From: Arenicola marina
Lineage: Eukaryota; Annelida; Polychaeta; Arenicolidae
Assembly: GCA_964019135.1 (NCBI GenBank)
Contig: OZ025263.1
Coordinates: 26,163,639-26,227,638 of the forward strand
Length of the DNA stretch: 64,000 bases
Reading direction: 5' to 3'
In this document: one piece after another, positions 37,418 through 48,152 of the stretch
How positions within the stretch are numbered: the first letter of the stretch is position 1
How the letters are laid out: each line of letters begins with the position of its first letter
Translations under genes and position numbers: made by a program
The notes under the pieces: generated by a model
What the model was told of the DNA's origin: nothing
Seen by the model: only the letters and a program-made list of their open reading frames with translations
The model's database searches: none

Positions 37418-37537
37418 TGTAACATTTGAGATAATCATAGCAATCAAGGTAGGTGACGTATGGACGGCTATTGCTGCATTAATTCAATTATTAATGTGAT
37501 TGGGTTGGTACAAACTGAAGAATTTCACGCGGTTACA
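37418..37537 (-). repeat. Putative gypsy 3' LTR (about 120 bp)
   Basis: On the minus strand it starts TGTAACCGCG immediately after a polypurine tract and ends AAATGTTACA, giving perfect 6-bp inverted ends TGTAAC/GTTACA. This is short for a gypsy LTR. Nine bases (37409-37417) between it and recognisable unit D sequence remain unexplained, so the outer border may be slightly further left. Confidence 0.6.
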
Positions 37538-37553
37538 TACTCCCCTTGGTTTA
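37538..37553 (-). other. Polypurine tract of the gypsy element
   Basis: On the minus strand AAACCAAGGGGAGTA directly precedes the TGTAAC LTR start. This is the expected plus-strand primer site. Confidence 0.65.
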
Positions 37554-37996
37554 AAAATGTCGTCCCTTGACATTTACAGAAATTAATGTTATTGCTACAA
37601 TGCATGAATCATATGCTAATTATATGAAAATATCCATGCTGATCAGGTTGCTATAATACAAGTTCATGTCTTCTCTTCACATTGATATTATGAAGGCGTA
37701 TATACAAGATGTTGCTACATTTGACATGAACTTTGCAAAATGTTCTACATCATTATTTAAATACTCATACAATAGCATTGAGAGACAGTAAACTATTTGT
37801 CTCCATCTGCATACCGGTTAACCATATACTACTTTCACACAACACTTACATAATTAATGAGCATTTTACAATACACTTTAAATGCTCTCGTTCACACACC
37901 AGTATAATAAGGAAAGTCGCGAATTTCAGTACAGTCGTCGTGTCTCGCATATGTACCATATAATTTACATATATATATCTGTAGTATTCCTTTCAT
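37554..37996. other. Gypsy 3' non-coding stretch
   Basis: AT-rich sequence between the pol stop and the polypurine tract; no coding signal seen on either strand. Confidence 0.5.
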
Positions 37997-38256
37997 TTAC
38001 ACATCATGGATTTGACCTGTTTTCGCGCGAGGCATTAGATTGGACATCATGTTTGTTATACCAAAGAAATTACTGACCCAACTATCATTATGTACAGGTT
38101 GGCTAGTTGACGTGACATACTGCCCATCCTCCATCTACGCTGGACGCTTTCGCATCCGCGTCGACCGCCTGGGGCGCTCCGGAGTTTCATGGCAGTGAGA
38201 CAGGGTTAATGCGTCCTGTTCACCTGGATGTGAAGTTTGTGCTTGGGATTTAGGGT

Positions 38257-40640
38257 GTCCTGCTCATTACACAGTGGGCTAACCACTAGCGGTACGGGAG
38301 CTAACGCTTCCTGCTCATTACACAGTGGGTTAACCACTAGCGGTACGGGAGCTAACGCTTCCTGCTCACTACACAGTGGGCTAACCACTAGCGGTACGGG
38401 AGCTAACGCTTCCTGCTCATTACACAGTGGGTTAACCACTAGCGGTACGGGAGCTAACGCTTCCTGCTCATTACACAGTGGGCTAACCACTAGCGGTACG
38501 GGAGCTAACGATTCCTGCTCATTACACAGTGGGCTAACCACTAGCGGTACGGGAGCCAACGCTTCCTGCTCATTACACAGTGGGCTAACCACTAGCGGTA
38601 CGGGAGCTAACGATTCCTGCTCATTACACAGTGGGCTAACCACTAGCGGTACGGGAGCCAACGCTTCCTGCTCATTACACAGTGGGCTAACCACTAGCGG
38701 TACGGGAGCTAACGCTTCCTGCTCATTACACAGTGGGGTAACCACTAGCGGTACGGGAGCTAACGCTTCCTGCTCATTACACAGTGGGCTAACCACTAGC
38801 GGTACGGGAGCTAACGCTTCCTGCTCACTACACAGTGGGCTAACCACTAGCGGTACGGGAGCCAACGCTTCCTGCTCATTACACAGTGGGCTAACCACTA
38901 GCGGTACGGGAGCTAACGCTTCCTACTCATTACACAGTGGGCTAACCACTAGCGGTACGGGAGCTAACGCTTCCTGCTAACTACACAGTGGGCTAATCAC
39001 TAGCGGTACGGGGGATAACGAGTCCTGCTCACTACTCAGTGGGCTGACCACTAGTGGTGCGGTGGATCACGAGTCCGGCTCACTACTTAGTGGGCTGACC
39101 ACTAGCGGTGTGGGGGATAACGTGTCTGGCTCACTACTCAGTGGGCTAACCACTAGTGGTGTGGGGGATAACGAGTCCGGCTCAGTACTCAGTGGGCTAA
39201 CCACTAGTGGTGCGGGGGATAACGAGTCCGGCTCACTACTCAGTGAGCTAACCACTAGTGGTGCGGGGGATAACGAGTCCGGCTCACTACTCAGTAGGCT
39301 GACCACTAGTGGTGCTAGGGATAACGCGTTCTGCTCACTACTCAGTGGGCTGGCCACTAGTGGTGTGGGGGATAACGAGTCCGGCTCAGTACTCAGTGGG
39401 CTGGCCACTAGTGGTGTGGGGGATAACGAGTCCGGCTCACTACTCAGTGGGCTAACCACTAGTGGTGCGGGGGATAACGAGTCCGGCTCACTACTTAGTG
39501 GGCTGACCACTAGCGGTGTGGGGGATAACGAGTCTGGCTCACTACTCAGTGGGCTAACCACTAGCGGTACGGGAGCTAACGCTTCTGGCTCACTACACAG
39601 TGGGCTAACCACTAGTGGTGCGGGGGATAACGAGTCCGGCTCACTACTTAGTGGGCTGACCACTAGCGGTGTGGGGGATAACGAGTCTGGCTCACTACTC
39701 AGTGGGCTAACCACTAGTGGTGTGGGGGATAACGAGTCCGGCTCAGTACTCAGTGGGCTAACCACTAGTGGTGCGGGGGATAACGAGTCCGGCTCACTAC
39801 TCAGTGGGCTAACCACTAGTGGTGCGGGGGATAACGAGTCCGGCTCACTACTCAGTGGGCTGACCACTAGTGGTGCTAGGGATAACGCGTTCTGCTCACT
39901 ACTCAGTGGGCTAACTACTAGTGGTGCGGGGGATAACGAGTCCGGCTCAGTACTCAGTGGGCTGGCCACTAGTGGTGTGGGGGATAACGAGTCCGGCTCA
40001 GTACTCAGTGGGCTGGCCACTAGTGGTGTGGGGGATAACGAGTCTGGCTCACTACTCAGTGGGCTAACCGTTAGTGGTGCGGGGGATAACGAGTCCGGCT
40101 CACTACTCAGTGGGCTAACCGTTAGTGGTGCGGGGGATAACGAGTCCGGCTCACTACTCAGTGGGCTAACCACTAGTGGTGCGGGGGATAACGAGTCCGG
40201 CTCACTACTCAGTGGGCTGACCACTAGTGGTGCTAGGGATAACGCGTTCTGCTCACTACTCAGTGGGCTAACCACTAGTGGTGCGGGGGATAACGAGTCC
40301 GGCTCAGTACTCAGTGGGCTGGCCACTAGTGGTGTGGGGGATAACGAGGCCGGCTCACTACTCAGTGGGCTAACCACTAGTGGTGCGGGGGATAACGAGT
40401 CCGGCTCAGTACTCAGTGGGCTGGCCACTAGTGGTGTGGGGGATAACGAGTCTGGCTCACTACTCAGTGGGCTAAGCATTAGTGGTGCGGGGGATAACGA
40501 GTCCGGCTCACTACTCAGTGGGCTAACCACTAGTGGTGCGGGGGATAACGAGTCCGGCTCACTACTCAGTGGGCTGACCACTAGTGGTGCGGGGGATAAC
40601 GAGTCCGGCTCACTACTCAGTGGGCTGACCATTAGTGGCC
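38257..40640. repeat. 51-bp minisatellite, about 46-47 copies, inside gypsy pol
   Basis: Unit of 51 bp containing CCACTAGYGGTRYGGG and AGTGGGCT. Two subfamilies: a left block (38257 to about 38985, about 14 copies, motif ACACAGTGGG) and a right block (about 39000-40640, about 32 copies, motif CTACTCAGTGGG). One left-type unit sits inside the right block at about 39560-39610. Because 51 is a multiple of 3 and stops are absent, both strands read as long open frames (578 codons on plus). The minus frame is the one continuous with integrase. Confidence 0.95.
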
Positions 40641-41155
40641 CTCCACTAGTAGGCCCTCCACATAGGTTTGACTCTGTTATTTCCTGTTCTACCTCTTTTG
40701 AGGAGGCCATAACCAAGTCGATAGGGAGACGTGGTTGTCTGCCGAACATAAGGAAAAACGGAGACAAACCAGTACTGTCGTGTTTTGTACTATTGTAAGC
40801 GTGGGCAATTGAATTTATATATTTCTTCCAGTTTTGTTTTTCAGTCGGGTTACATGTTTCCAACATATTGAGCAGCGTTTGATTTAGCCTTTCACACTGG
40901 CCGTTTCCCATTGCGTGATAGGGCGTAGTGTGGCTCTTCTGTATATTGGCCAGTTTACAAAACTCTCTCATAATAGCTGATTCAAAGTTTCTGCCTTGGT
41001 CACTGTGGATACGCAACGGAAACCCGTAAGGACATATGAAATTATTAAACAAGGCGTCGGCTGTTATTTTTGCCGTTTGATTTTGCGTTGGTATTACGAC
41101 GGCGTACCGCGTAAAGTGGTCTATTATAACTAGTAAGTTTGATACTCCTCCTTTA

Positions 41156-41169
41156 GACTCTCCGAGTGA
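41156..41169. other. Target-site duplication of nested LINE, left
   Basis: GACTCTCCGAGTGA; the partner at 46889-46902 is GACTCTTCGAGTGA, one mismatch in 14. It lies in the integrase codons for SLEES. Confidence 0.85.
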
Positions 41170-41176
41170 CAACTCG

Positions 41177-42173
41177 GACCTATGGGAAGAAATCAACCTC
41201 TTAAAGGGAGTTATACTGCGGCAGGACAAGCGAATGCGAGATATGCAAGCTGACCTCTCGGATTTAAAGTGGCGACAAATGCAAAACAACCTTCTCATAC
41301 ACAATGTGCCGGAGGAAAACTCGTCAAATGACAATTCAGAGAATTGCGAAACGAAGTTTCTGGATCTACTTGGCAAGTACGGTCACAGCAAGACACCAGA
41401 AATAGAAAGGTGCCATCGCCTTGGAAACAAAACTCCACAATCTACAAAGAGACCGCGACCAATTGTGGCCACGATTCTCTCCTTCCGAGATGCTGAGAGT
41501 ATCCCTTCAGCTCAGCAAAGATAAATTTCCAAAAGGCAAAGACGCTATCAAGATCACGCCCCACAACCCGTCGGATATTTTTGAACGCCGCCGAGAATTT
41601 GGAGAGCGCGCTCAGATGGCAAAGGAGTTAGCGTCTCCAGACAAGGTCAGGATCAAGGTAACGAATAAGGCGCTGATACTGAACAATGAAAGACAGAAAG
41701 ATCCTCTGCCTAAAATGTCGCCAAGAGACATCATCTGTCTCTCTCCCGCCGAAAGAGACGACGTAAGAGCATCCGCACCATCAATGACAACCGGGGACGT
41801 CATTAGGGGACCGGGACATAGCTGTTTCGCGTCAGTGGCGGCCGTGAAGACTGTCTAGGACGTCAGATGTGGATATCATAATCTGATGCTAAACACAGTC
41901 GCCACAGGCGCGCAGCACAACATCGCAGCGTACCGCTTGTCAAACAGATCTGAGCTGAACCCGGAAGGGTGGCAGAACGACGATCAACCTGGCGCTGGCA
42001 GACAACTAAGATACATCATGCAACGGCATAACACAGTGGACATGGCTGTCTTCATCACGGAAACCCAGGGAGAACACACACCGGGAAGGAGGTTCGACAT
42101 GATGGAGAAAGCAGTGAGCTCCGCGCTGACCAAGTTTAAAGAACAAAATGACTTTGATGGTACCACTCTGTGA
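41177..42173 (+). pseudogene. LINE-D ORF1: coiled coil, RRM-like domain and UPF0029/IMPACT-like C-terminus
   Basis: The frame first reads a helical segment (LLKGVILRQDKRMRDMQADL, likely end of a coiled coil), then an L1-ORF1p-like RRM (NNLLIHNVPEE, IERCHRLG, RPIVATILSF). A frameshift at about 41500 leads to the next stretch (KDAIKITPHNPSDIFERRR, AQMAKELASPDKVRIKV, ALILNNE). In the same frame, after a Pro/Thr linker and one TAG (41856-41858), comes a second domain: SCFASVAAVKTV, then HNIAAYRL, EGWQNDDQPGAGRQLRYIMQ, DMAVFITETQ and TPGRRFDMMEKAVSSAL. Its order fits UPF0029/IMPACT (FIA...V, AtHN.yAYR, DDGEP..AG, GP.RF). ORF1p normally coats the element RNA; a role for the extra domain is unknown. 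Two visible lesions make this copy a pseudogene. Confidence 0.65.
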
Positions 42174-43127
42174 AACACAACGTATGTCAAAAAAGGTTGG
42201 TTGTCTTGTTTTCATCTCAGAATTACTTTCTTTATATCTGTTGCCTGTAGGAAAATTACTTATTAACTTCCGTACAATGTACTTATTAACTTAATTACAT
42301 TTAGTTACAATAGATAGAAAAAGGTAACAACTGAGGTATTGCTAGCCACTTGTTGGCAGTTTGAGTGGCCAAGAAACTCAACTCAACGTATCGCTAGTAG
42401 AAACGAGTTATTTGGGGGACTGCCATCATTGCCCGTTATGTGACAAAGTCACGTGGGATAATTTACTCAACTCACAACCTGGGAGTCAGAAGGTACTCAT
42501 AGATGGAGGTCTAAACTGGATACCGTGATTGTGGTGTCTCTATTTCGATATGCCCTCATTCTCTTTTTTTTTTTTTTTTATTAGACTCAATTGTTGTCAG
42601 TTCCATCCGTTATTGGTCTCCGCTCTTACCCCTTACCCCACTAACCCCCATTACCTGCTTCTCACTCACGTTTTTTGTGTTTCTATGGTTCGGACCATTG
42701 AGTAAGTTGCCCCCATGTTCCCAGACATAGCTCCAGGTCCTTGCTAGGTCGCCTCGTCAAAACTGCTCAAATGCAAATGCTCAGTTTACCACCTTCTTGC
42801 TAAACTGATCGCCCCCACCCCGACTTATACATATTTCTTAGGATGTCTTCCTGTTTATTTTATATTGTAAAAGTTTAATGTCGTAATTTGTGAGACCACT
42901 GTTGCGTTTGCTTCAGTTACTTTCAAGTGTTTAAACCCGTCGTAGTGTTGTATGACGGGAACAGTAGTTTACTCTGAATTTTTATGGCTGTTAATTGTAT
43001 TTTTGTTCTATTCATTTTTGTTTTATTCATTTAAGAACGAGGGAAATGTGCCCTGTTCTGTTTACTACGTGCTACACTGGATTTTTGAGCTTTACTTAGA
43101 GAAACACTGTATGAGATTATATGATGA
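42174..43127 (+). other. LINE-D spacer between ORF1 and ORF2
   Basis: No convincing frame. Contains a T-run at 42566-42580. A short open frame at 42952-43182 is probably chance. Confidence 0.5.
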
Positions 43128-46100
43128 CATACGTTACAGCAAGCGAAATATAACACATTTAGCTATACGGATGTGTCTGTAGAAGAGGAAATATTAAATC
43201 CATATGGCGAACTAAATAAACATTCATTGGGGGAAGTTTTAAAACTAAATTGCAAAGACGACATAGAGGATAATGGTGAACCCGATCTAATTATTCATGC
43301 CCCGTATTATCAAGCAGACAGCATTGCGGACAACTTGAAAAGCGTATCTGGTCAATTTTCAATGTTCAGTCCAAACTGCTGTTCAATCAATGCCAAATTT
43401 GACGAGCTTCAAATATTTATAGATAACTTGCAGAGCAAAGGCTGTCACTTTAGCATTATTTGTCTACAAGAGAGTTGGCTCTCAGAGGACTGTGATATAT
43501 CACCATTTCCCAAGGCAAATCACGCAGTAAACATGGAGGGCTAATAATATATTTACATAACGAATATGATTACGATAGTATAAGCTATCCAGGTGAAACT
43601 AGCGTTTGGGAAGGACAATTTGTTGAGGTATTTAAGGACGTACGGGAAAAGAAAATCATAATCGGAAACATTTATCGCCCACCACGGGACTTAATTGATA
43701 TTTATTCTACCTTTATCGAAGAAATGAAACAAACATTTACATATTTTGAAAAAATGACACATGAAGTCATTTTAGCAGAGGATTATAATATTGATCTTCT
43801 GCAAATAGATGAGAACCAAATAGTTAGCGAATTTTTTGATACAATTGTGACTCACAGTTTTCTGCCTAAAATCACATTACCAACTAGGATATCCAAAAAG
43901 AGAGCATCGCTTATTGACAACATGTTCTGTAAGATATCCCCAAACACTATGAAAAGTACTGCGGGAATCATCATCAATGCAATTTCTGATCACTTTCCTT
44001 ACTTTTTATCAATTGCGATTGAGCAAACCAAATGCCTTACTCCTAAATTTATTAAGATTAAAAAATACGACCAACAAGCAGTAAACCGTCTAAGACAGGA
44101 ATTGCTTTCAACTGATATTTATAGCAAACTAGACAAGAGTAATAGGGCTGATCCAAACGTTAACTATGACATCCTAGAAGGTGAGGTGCTTCGCGCAAAA
44201 GAGAAGTACTTGCCAACAAAAATCGTCAAATTTTGTAAGTATAAGCATAAACGGTCTGCATGGATAACAAATGGAATTATTAAATCCGTAGCATTTCGGG
44301 ACAAATTATACAAAAATCTAATAAAGACTCCCTGCAACACAGCCACATATGATATACTTAAAACTAATCTCCACACTTATAATGGAATACTGAAACGTAA
44401 TATACAATTAGCAAAAAAACGTTGCTTTTATGAAAAATTTGAACGATGCAAAACTGATATTAAGCAGACATGGGGTGTATTAAAAGACATAATAAATCGC
44501 TCAAGAAATAATAGGGAATTTCCGGAATGCTTTAAAGTTGGAAATAGTGTTATATGTGATCGGTTTGAAATCGCCAATCAATTTAATACATTCTTTGCCA
44601 ATATAGGTCCGAAACTTGCTAAAGCAATGAGTGCGACCACAAGTGGTGCGTTTAACAAATACATAAAAAAAACATGCCTTAGCGAGTTCAATTTTTCAAT
44701 CATCACCTGTGACATGACAGAAAAAATAATAGAAAAACTGAAATCAAAAACTAGTTGTGGTAAAGATGACATCTCTGTCAAAGTATTGAAAGCGATAACA
44801 TCGGAAATAAGTGGTGCCTTAACTCTAATAATCAATCAATCGCTGTCAACAGGCATTTTTCCCGATAAATTAAAAATTGCTAGGGTAGTACCAGTCTTTA
44901 AAAGTGGTGAAGATGACATCTTCGATAATTATAGACCCTTATCTATATTGCCTGCCTTCTCCAAAGTGTTTGAAAAAATTATCGCAAACCAAATGTATGA
45001 ACATTTCCAAGGAAATAATTTATTAAATAGTAGTCAATATGGTTTCAGGCCAAAACATTCTACTGAACTTGCGTCACTGGAATTAATTGACAGGACACTA
45101 CAAGAAATGAATAACGGGGAGATTCCAATTAATATATATATGGACCTCTCAAAAGCTTTCGACACGATAAATCATGAATTATTGTTACATAAGTTAAACC
45201 ATTATGGTGTAAAAGGCATAGCGTTAACACGTTTTGAGAGCTACCTTAGTCAACGTAAGCAGTATGTGCAGATTGCGGACACTAGCTCAGAAGTTCTTGA
45301 AATAACCACGGGGGTCCCCCAAGGCTCAATTCTTGGCCCTTTGTTATTCATCATTTATATTAACGATATTGCTTGTGGTACTACTATTTTTAAATTCATT
45401 ATATATGCAGATGACACAACATTAATGAGCACTCTTACGTCATTTATGTCTGATTTACCGGATGTAAACCGTAGTGAGGTAATAAATTATGAATTGAACA
45501 AAACAAACGAATGGCTTAATATCAATAAATTATCATTAAATGTGAAGAAAACTAAATTCATGGTTTTTCACATGCCCTGGAAGAAAATGCAGGTCCCCGA
45601 TCTCTTCATAAACAACATCCGTCTAGAACGCGTGGAGGAGTTTAATATGTTATGCCTCACAATACAAAGCAATATGAAGTGGCATAGTCACACAAATAAA
45701 ATAGCAAATAAGATCTCAAATGTAATAGCTGTAATGAACAAACTCAAATATACAATACCCGAGCGTACTCTCCAAACAATTTATAATTCACTTGTAGTGC
45801 CACACTTAAATTACTGCATTCTTGCCTGGGGCTACTGTACATCCCGGATCACAAAACTACAGAGGGTAATAACTCTCAGTAAATTCTGTTCCCATACTGA
45901 ACCATTATTTAAGAAATTAAATCTGTTAAAGATAGATGATATTCATCGGCTACAACAGCTTAAATTTTACCATAAATTGATCGATGCAAACCTGCCACAT
46001 TACTTCATCCAAATACCAATCATACGTAACTCTGATCAACATTCTTACAACACAAGGACTACGGGACTGGTACGCACCACACGGGCCAATCGTGATTTTA

Positions 46101-46210
46101 CGACCAAGTGTATCAGATATAGTTTAATTAGCATTATAAACTCAGAATCTAGTGACATTATTGATAAAGTCCATACACATAGTTTACAAGGTTTCGCAAA
46201 ATATGTCTAA
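43128..46210 (+). pseudogene. LINE-D ORF2: endonuclease-reverse transcriptase, nearly intact
   Basis: Open from 43128 without an early ATG, through an acidic N-terminus, PNCCSINAKFDELQIF and ICLQESWLSEDCDIS. A small loss at about 43507 shifts the frame; the continuation TISQGKSRSKHGGLIIYL and IIIGNIYRPPRDL is in another frame. From 43724 one frame of 828 codons runs to the stop: AEDYNIDLL (usual GDFN is altered at the Gly), SLIDNMF, SDHFPYF, then RT with SCGKDDISVKVLK, NYRPLSILPAFSKVFEK, MDLSKAFDTINHE, GVPQGSILGPLLFIIYIND, YADDTTL and LNINKLSLNVKKTKFMVF. The C-terminus (THSLQGFAKYV) matches the family. The protein would nick DNA and prime reverse transcription on it. All RT catalytic residues are present. 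Confidence 0.9.
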
Positions 46211-46888
46211 AATTATATCTTAAGCATATACTCACTTGATTGCCATATCCAAAACTGTTATGTATGTCAAGCCACTTAATTTTATATATTGTACACTTTT
46301 GAGATCTAATCAAAGTGCTCTGTTATCTCTGGTTGTGCTCACAGATAGATTTACGGAAATCTGATTGAATTTAGTAGTGTAGTTTTCTTATTGTGGTTTT
46401 TTTGTTTTCGTTTACTTGACTTAATCTCTTTTGGGTTATTATAATATATTCTTTCTTTTTTTTCTCTCATATACTATTTTTTTTTGTTAAAACAGAAATT
46501 ATAATAGGTGCGTATTTTCAAATTGTCTTTTCACTCAGTTTGGTTATTGCGTGTATGATTTAAAATTAACCTGTTAGGTGGCTCTAGTGATAGCGACCCT
46601 GTGCGGTCTTAACTGGAGTCTCCTGCACTATTATTTATTACACATAGATATGATTAATTTTCTCATTATGGCAATTAGTATGACTTAAAATGATCACTAT
46701 TATCTGTATGATTATTCTATTTATAAGCATAGTTATGTATACATATCTTTATTCAACCCTGTATGACAAGCTACATGTTAATTTCATTTTATTTCGACCA
46801 GACCGGATAGTGGATGTTTATTTGTTACCTCGCTGCCATTATGTAAATGTATGTATAGTGAAAATAAATGCTTATTGACTGACTGACT
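46211..46888 (+). other. LINE-D 3' UTR and tail
   Basis: AT-rich non-coding sequence ending AAAATAAATGCTTATT and then four GACT repeats. The tail is a microsatellite, not poly(A). Confidence 0.75.
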
Positions 46889-46902
46889 GACTCTTCGAGT
46901 GA
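46889..46902. other. Target-site duplication of nested LINE, right
   Basis: Partner of 41156-41169. It follows directly on a (GACT)n tail, so its first bases are shared with the tail repeat. Confidence 0.85.
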
Positions 46903-48152
46903 TAGATATTCTATACAGAGCAGTTCGAGGGGTTGGCACGTTGGTATAGATACGAGAGGGGCATTGTCAGACAGGCGTTTTCGTCGTATACACCGACCAC
47001 AACGTTTGACATAGCTTTCAACGTCTTTGGTCATACCAGGCCAGTAGAACCTTTCTGGCATGAGATACAGGGTACAACCTAAATCGTCATGCAATCCTTT
47101 TAGAGCTGTCTGGCCAAGACTCTCACGGAGCACATACTGTGTCAGGCCATACCGTTGTCTGTACAGGACACCATCCTTGAGGACAAGATGTAAAGATTGA
47201 CGGAGAAGTGCACGCAGTTCGTCGCTGCAGTTTTCCGAGAGGTCAACGACATCACCTTTGAGGTGTTTAATACAATTGAAAATACAAGGATCTTTAGACT
47301 GTATCTGTAACCAATCGTTAGTTGTCATTCCGGTTATTTTAGTGCTGGAGAAAGTAACGTCTTCTAAATTGTGATAAAAGCACAACGTATCTACCAGAGG
47401 TATAGCCTGTTGAGAGTTTGCGATAGCCGCAACAACACCAGGTTCTAATTCTGGCCGGGGAAGTCTAGACAATGCGTCGGCGTCGACGTTATACGTCCCA
47501 GGTCTGTATGTGATGCTGAAGTCGAAAGTGGCTAATTCGGCCAATTACCGGTGACCAGTCGCGTCTAGCTTAGCACTTGTCAGTACGTACGTTAGTGGAT
47601 TATTATCTGTAAACACACTGAATTTCTGACCGTAGAGATAATCTCTAAACTTGTCACTAACACTCCACTTAAGTACTAAAAATTCTAGCTTGTGCGCCGG
47701 ATAGTTTTTCTCTGAACGTGAGAGACTTCGACTAGCATAAGCGATAACGCGCTGCTGGCCGTCTTGATGTTGTAACAACACGGCACCGAGTCCCTCTAGG
47801 GACGCATCGATGGTAACGACAAACGGGAGGCTGTAATCCGGATATCCGAGAACCGGAGAAGAGGTCAGTGCCCGAATGAGGCGGTCAAATGATCTTTGAG
47901 CGGATTCCGTCCACTGACATTTTCGTATGGATCGGTCATTCCGAGTTTTACGCTTACCGTTAGAATCAACGCCTTTGAGCAGGTCGTATAAGGGTTTGGC
48001 CACTTTGGAGTAGTCTTTGACGAATCTCCGGTAGTGACGCGTGAAACCAAGGAATTTGCGTAAGTCTTTAACGTTAGCGGGTATAGGCCAGTCCTGGACA
48101 ACACGGATCTTTTCCGGATCTGTCATTACCCCGTCTGCGGATATTATATGTT
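46903..48152 (-). pseudogene. Gypsy pol, RT end, RNase H and integrase zinc-binding domain
   Basis: Opens inside RT at HIISADGVMTDPEKIRVVQ, then LRKFLGFTRHYRRFVKDYS (RT thumb), LPFVVTIDASLEGLGAVLL (RNase H first Asp), KWSVSDKFRDYLYG and FTDNNPLTY. An in-frame TAA at 47545-47547 stands where a Trp normally follows GHR. After it the frame continues with AELATFDFSITYRPG and DADALSRLP. The HHCC-like integrase part follows (GLHDDLGC, then RFYWPGM and CGRCIRRK), up to LCIEYLSLEES at the LINE junction. The upstream part of RT, including the catalytic YXDD, is not present. Confidence 0.85.

Larger units (their letters stand above)
37997..41169 (-). pseudogene. Gypsy pol, integrase core to C-terminus, with expanded 51-bp repeats
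   Basis: Starts at the LINE target site (SKGGVSN follows) and shows a DDE integrase core: IIDHFTRYAVVIPT (first Asp), HSDQGRNFESAIM (second Asp), then GNGQCERLNQTLL (catalytic Glu), and HAYNSTKHDSTGLSPFFLMFG. After LPIDLVMASSKEVEQE the frame enters a Pro/Ser-rich tandem repeat of 17 residues (type PLSSEPDSLSPAPLVVS, 40640-38257), broken around 38900-39066. A typical gypsy tail PRRSTRMRKRPA, a TAG, then MEDGQYVTST follows and stops at 37997. Integrase would insert the cDNA into host DNA; this copy is dead because of the nested LINE, the TAG and frame breaks. Confidence 0.8.
41170..46888 (+). mobile_element. Nested LINE-D (two-ORF, CR1/jockey-type), 5.7 kb
   Basis: Plus-strand non-LTR retrotransposon inserted into gypsy integrase. 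It starts within ORF1 (5'-truncated), has a spacer of about 0.95 kb, ORF2, an AT-rich 3' UTR (46211-46870), then an AATAAA and a short (GACT)n tail. Its ORF2 is clearly related to LINE-A (shared PNCCSI-type start, QESWLSED, GVPQGSILGPLL), but the tail sequence differs. Confidence 0.9.
37418..48152 (-). mobile_element. Truncated gypsy LTR retrotransposon with nested LINE
   Basis: Minus-strand element read from right to left: partial RT, RNase H, integrase zinc-binding domain, [LINE 41170-46888], integrase core, 51-bp repeat array, pol C-terminus, 3' non-coding part, polypurine tract and 3' LTR. Gag, protease, most of RT and the 5' LTR are missing. The right edge abuts duplication unit E at about 48152. 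Without a 5' LTR no element-wide target duplication can be assessed. Confidence 0.85.

Noticed and set aside
38237..40798. Long plus-strand frames of Ser/Gly/Thr-rich repeats (247 and 578 codons)
   Set aside because: Product of a 51-bp unit without stops. The opposite frame continues gypsy integrase, so the plus frame is the shadow.
37418..48152. Gypsy as a simple insertion splitting one duplication unit
   Set aside because: Unit sequence on the two sides overlaps by about 0.95 kb and the element lacks its 5' end, so a later rearrangement is needed.
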